16,867 bases of DNA, from the NCBI GenBank assembly GCA_021828405.1, contig JAKARZ010000042.1:1-16867 (forward strand). Reading direction: 5' to 3'. The first letter of the stretch is position 1, and every line of letters begins with the position of its first letter. Under the pieces are notes generated by a model. The model was not told where the DNA came from. It saw only the letters and a list, made by a program, of their open reading frames with translations, and ran no database searches. This document shows positions 14,963 to 16,867 of the stretch, piece by piece. This DNA is from Bacillota bacterium (GTDB taxonomy: Bacteria; Bacillota_E; Sulfobacillia; Sulfobacillales; JAIMBI01). A program made the position numbers and the translations under genes.

Positions 14963-16386
14963 TAGGAGGACCGCTCCGACGCCACGGTCATCTCGGGCTG
15001 CTGCCCGCGCGGCCAGCCGCCGTAAATCAGGACGCTGGCGGCGAACGCCGCCAAAAAGCCCAGGTCCGATCCCTGAAACACCCCGGTGGCGAGCGGCCCC
15101 TGATACACGCTGGTGGAGCTAAACAGCGCCGCCACCACCAATCCGGCCCCCCACGCTACCAGCGCCGGGATCCGATACGCGCCGTAGAGGGACGCCCGGC
15201 CCCGATAAAGTTCCGCCACGACCACGCCATGGCGCAGCCGCGTCGTCAGATCGACCAGAAAGACGCCGGCCCACGGTGCCAGCACACCCGCCAGGAGGCT
15301 CAGGAACGCCTCGAAAGTCCCCATGAACGACTGGGACGCGGCCAACAGGACGTACAGGCTGCCCGCCACCGACAGGACGGCATCCACGAACACCGTCCGG
15401 TAGCGGGGAATGCGAATCTCCGCCGCCAGCAGGCTCAATCCCGACGAGTAGATGTCCAGAATGTCTCCGGTGACCATGCTCGCCACGGCGGTGAGCAGAT
15501 ACGGAACCGCGAGCCCGCTGGGCAGCAGCGTCTCGAGGTACCCGATGGGATTCGCGGTCGTGGCCAGACCCGCATGCCCGCCGTACAGCAGGAGACCCAA
15601 CAGCATGAGCGCCGCCGCTGGAATGACCGACCCCCACGTCGTGGCGCCCCAAATGCGACGGCTCTTGGTTGTTCGGGGAAGGTAGCGGGTGTAGTCGCTC
15701 GCGGTGTTGACCCACGAGAGCCCCGTCGCCGCCACCACCACGGACCACGCCGGCAACACGCCGGTCAGCCAGGGGCCGCCTGGAATTCGCCCCAGGGCGG
15801 CCCAGTTGACGTGCGGCAGCAGCAGAGCCGCCACGACCACGGTCATGGCGCCAAAGATATAACTAAAAGCCTTCTGGACGCGCACCAGCGTGGCATGGCC
15901 CAGGAGTGCGACCGAAAATGCCACGGCCGTCACCAGGACCAGCGAGCCCACGGCGACTGGCCACGTCGGCGTCCACCCAAACGCCGCATGGCCCGCGGCC
16001 TCCAGGGCCAGCGTGGCCACAACCAGCACCACCGTCTCCCAGCCCACCAGGTTCACCCACGACACCAAGCTGGGAAACACGTTGCCCCGTGTGCCAAAGG
16101 ATGCGCGGCTCAGCACCATGGTGGGGACCCCCGTGCGCGCCCCCGGAATGGCAAAATATCCTATGAGCGCAAACGACCCCACGCCCGTCAGCACCAGGAG
16201 TCCTTGAGCCAGCGACAATCCGTACGACATGGCCACGGCCCCTAGCACCAAACCCACAATGGCCAAATTGGCCGCAAACCACACCCAAAACAAGTTTCCC
16301 GGTCTCGCGTGCCGTTCTCCATCGGAAACGGGATTCACCCCGTTTTGTTCGATGCGCCATGCTTGATCTCCCGGTGCTGTTGCCAC
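14962..16386 (-). CDS. cytX: CytX, NCS1-family hydroxymethylpyrimidine permease
   Basis: 474 residues with about twelve membrane helices and the NCS1 (cytosine/allantoin permease) pattern: GNLFWVWFAANLAIVG at helix 1, then LSRASFGTRGNVFPSLVSWVNLVGWE (split around 93-118), SWVNTASDYTRYLPR near 240-254 and VSMVTGDILDIYSSGL-type helix 8 text (TAVASMVTGDILDIYSSGL). TPP-riboswitch-controlled NCS1 members have been named CytX and predicted to import the HMP moiety of thiamin. Here the riboswitch ends about 80 bases upstream and the gene leads a thiazole operon, which supports that role over cytosine uptake. GTG 16384-16386 has AGGAGG 7 bases upstream. Its stop overlaps the tenI start by one base. 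Confidence 0.87.
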   Translation of the reverse strand: MATAPGDQAWRIEQNGVNPVSDGERHARPGNLFWVWFAANLAIVGLVLGAVAMSYGLSLAQGLLVLTGVGSFALIGYFAIPGARTGVPTMVLSRASFGTRGNVFPSLVSWVNLVGWETVVLVVATLALEAAGHAAFGWTPTWPVAVGSLVLVTAVAFSVALLGHATLVRVQKAFSYIFGAMTVVVAALLLPHVNWAALGRIPGGPWLTGVLPAWSVVVAATGLSWVNTASDYTRYLPRTTKSRRIWGATTWGSVIPAAALMLLGLLLYGGHAGLATTANPIGYLETLLPSGLAVPYLLTAVASMVTGDILDIYSSGLSLLAAEIRIPRYRTVFVDAVLSVAGSLYVLLAASQSFMGTFEAFLSLLAGVLAPWAGVFLVDLTTRLRHGVVVAELYRGRASLYGAYRIPALVAWGAGLVVAALFSSTSVYQGPLATGVFQGSDLGFLAAFAASVLIYGGWPRGQQPEMTVASERSS

Positions 16387-16424
16387 GAAACCGCCTCCTT
16401 ACGCGGTGTGGCCAGGTAAGTCGC

Positions 16425-16458
16425 AAAACAATTAGGAGCGCGCCAGCCGGCGGCTCCT
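16425..16458 (-). terminator. intrinsic terminator of the TPP riboswitch expression platform
   Basis: On the minus strand AGGAGC-CGCC, loop GGCT, then GGCG, a bulged C and GCTCCT form a 10-pair stem, followed by AATTGTTTT. It lies 8 bases after the aptamer and before the cytX ribosome site, so it can stop transcription when TPP is bound. Its loop-side GCTGGCG can pair with TGCCAGC inside the aptamer (16478-16484), a plausible antiterminator. Confidence 0.85.
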
Positions 16459-16466
16459 TGTCCGTC

Positions 16467-16547
16467 CGCTTCCCTACGCTGGCATTATCCAGATCAGGTC
16501 TAAGGGTCGGCACCAGCCTCTCAGCCCGGCAACGGGCTCCCCTAGCG
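16467..16547 (-). promoter_or_regulatory. TPP riboswitch (THI-box aptamer)
   Basis: The minus strand reads CGCTAGGGGAGCCC, a short loop, GGGCTGAGAGG, then ACCCTTAGACCTGATCTGG and ATAATGCCAGCGTAGGGAAGCG. These are the conserved THI-box blocks: the CUGAGA turn that holds the pyrimidine and the ACCUGAUCUGGAUAAUGCCAGCGUAGGGAA half that holds the pyrophosphate. P1 pairs CGCT (16544-16547) with AGCG (16467-16470). It controls cytX and, by the tight spacing, tenI-thiS-thiG-thiF. Confidence 0.97.
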
Positions 16548-16554
16548 TGGCTTC

Positions 16555-16563
16555 AGTGTAGCA
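16555..16563 (-). promoter_or_regulatory. extended -10 promoter of the thi operon
   Basis: TGCTACACT fits an extended -10 (TGn followed by a hexamer matching 4 of 6). It would place the transcript start near 16548, directly at the 5' end of the aptamer P1 stem. No good -35 is present, as is common for extended -10 promoters. Confidence 0.5.
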
Positions 16564-16720
16564 CAACGGCCTGGACCAGGGCTAACCCACAGTGTGGCAG
16601 AAGGCGGGGGACGGACCCACGGATGCCGCGGGGCGGGCGTGTTCGCGGCGGCGGCGGTCGGCCAGGCCCATGACACCCCTTCACGACGCGCGGCCCTGCC
16701 CGCGCACGGCACCCGAGACG

Positions 16721-16867
16721 ATGCGCCGCGTCGTCATCATGCATCGGATCGCGGGCCGCGAGGACGCGCAGCCATGGGACCGCCTGCTGGCTCGTCATTA
16801 TGAGTGGGGCCGGTCGCGGCTGGTTGGCGCAGCCCTCCGCTACATCCCGGGGGTGAACGGCGCGCCG
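16721..16867 (+). CDS. unrecognised reading frame, C-terminus off the right edge
   Basis: A plus-strand frame open to the window end, 49 residues from ATG 16721 (MRRVVIMHRIAGREDAQ onwards), with mostly G or C at third positions as in the real genes here. The visible part is basic and aromatic (RHYEWGRSRL, ALRYIPGV). I recognise no family. Other in-frame starts are ATG 16670 and ATG 16739; none has a strong ribosome site, only GAG 4 bases before 16721. It is divergent from the thi operon. Between it and the riboswitch promoter (16564-16720) I see no gene. It may be chance coding potential in GC-rich DNA. Confidence 0.4.
   Translation, partial: MRRVVIMHRIAGREDAQPWDRLLARHYEWGRSRLVGAALRYIPGVNGAP

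Noticed and set aside
14902..16245. 447-residue plus-strand open frame across cytX
   Set aside because: Antisense shadow of cytX: rich in Arg, His, Gln and Pro with no family resemblance, produced by high GC at third codon positions.
16553..16798. 81-residue minus-strand frame upstream of the riboswitch
   Set aside because: It crosses the promoter and reaches the aptamer start, is Pro/Arg-rich, and is a shadow of the plus-strand edge frame.

Overview
This is a very GC-rich window (coding third positions are almost all G or C) with compact gene spacing, strong AGGAGG-type ribosome binding sites and many GTG starts. The thiazole genes are of the tenI-thiS-thiG-thiF type known from Bacillus. 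There are also a YkoP-like domain and aerobic CO-dehydrogenase accessory genes. Together these suggest a high-GC, aerobic, probably thermophilic member of the Bacillota (Thermaerobacter, Sulfobacillus or Symbiobacterium-like). That placement is inference from gene content and style; no rRNA or marker gene is present.

Left part (1-7821), all on the minus strand, read from right to left. A small membrane protein (Yip1-like) is followed by a YqjM-type old yellow enzyme and a winged-helix YcaQ-like gene broken by a one-base frameshift in a run of five G. After a 200-base gap with a candidate promoter comes a three-gene envelope cassette: an MGDG-synthase/UgtP-type glycosyltransferase, an MFS transporter and a NodB deacetylase fused to a YkoP-like domain, packed with an overlap and a 2-base gap. 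The left edge carries coxG and the beginning of an xdhC-family gene, accessory genes of molybdenum hydroxylases such as CO dehydrogenase. The structural genes are probably just outside the window.

Middle (7822-9770). A plus-strand two-domain rhodanese (mercaptopyruvate-sulfurtransferase type) converges on a minus-strand gene that appears to fuse a HicB-like domain to a DinB/YfiT-like four-helix metal-binding domain. A 193-base divergent region then leads to thiO.

Right part (9771-16867) is a thiamin thiazole locus. On the minus strand a TPP riboswitch with a clear intrinsic terminator precedes cytX, tenI, thiS, thiG and thiF, which are spaced or overlapped like one operon. A DUF2142/GT-C type membrane protein follows 37 bases behind thiF. 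The glycine oxidase gene thiO, which in Bacillus subtilis lies inside the same operon, is here on the opposite strand, convergent, and without a visible riboswitch. CytX would import hydroxymethylpyrimidine; ThiO, ThiS, ThiF, ThiG and TenI would make the thiazole half; thiC, thiD and thiE are not in the window. The last 150 bases hold the start of an unrecognised plus-strand reading frame. No rRNA, tRNA, CRISPR array, insertion sequence or phage gene was seen.
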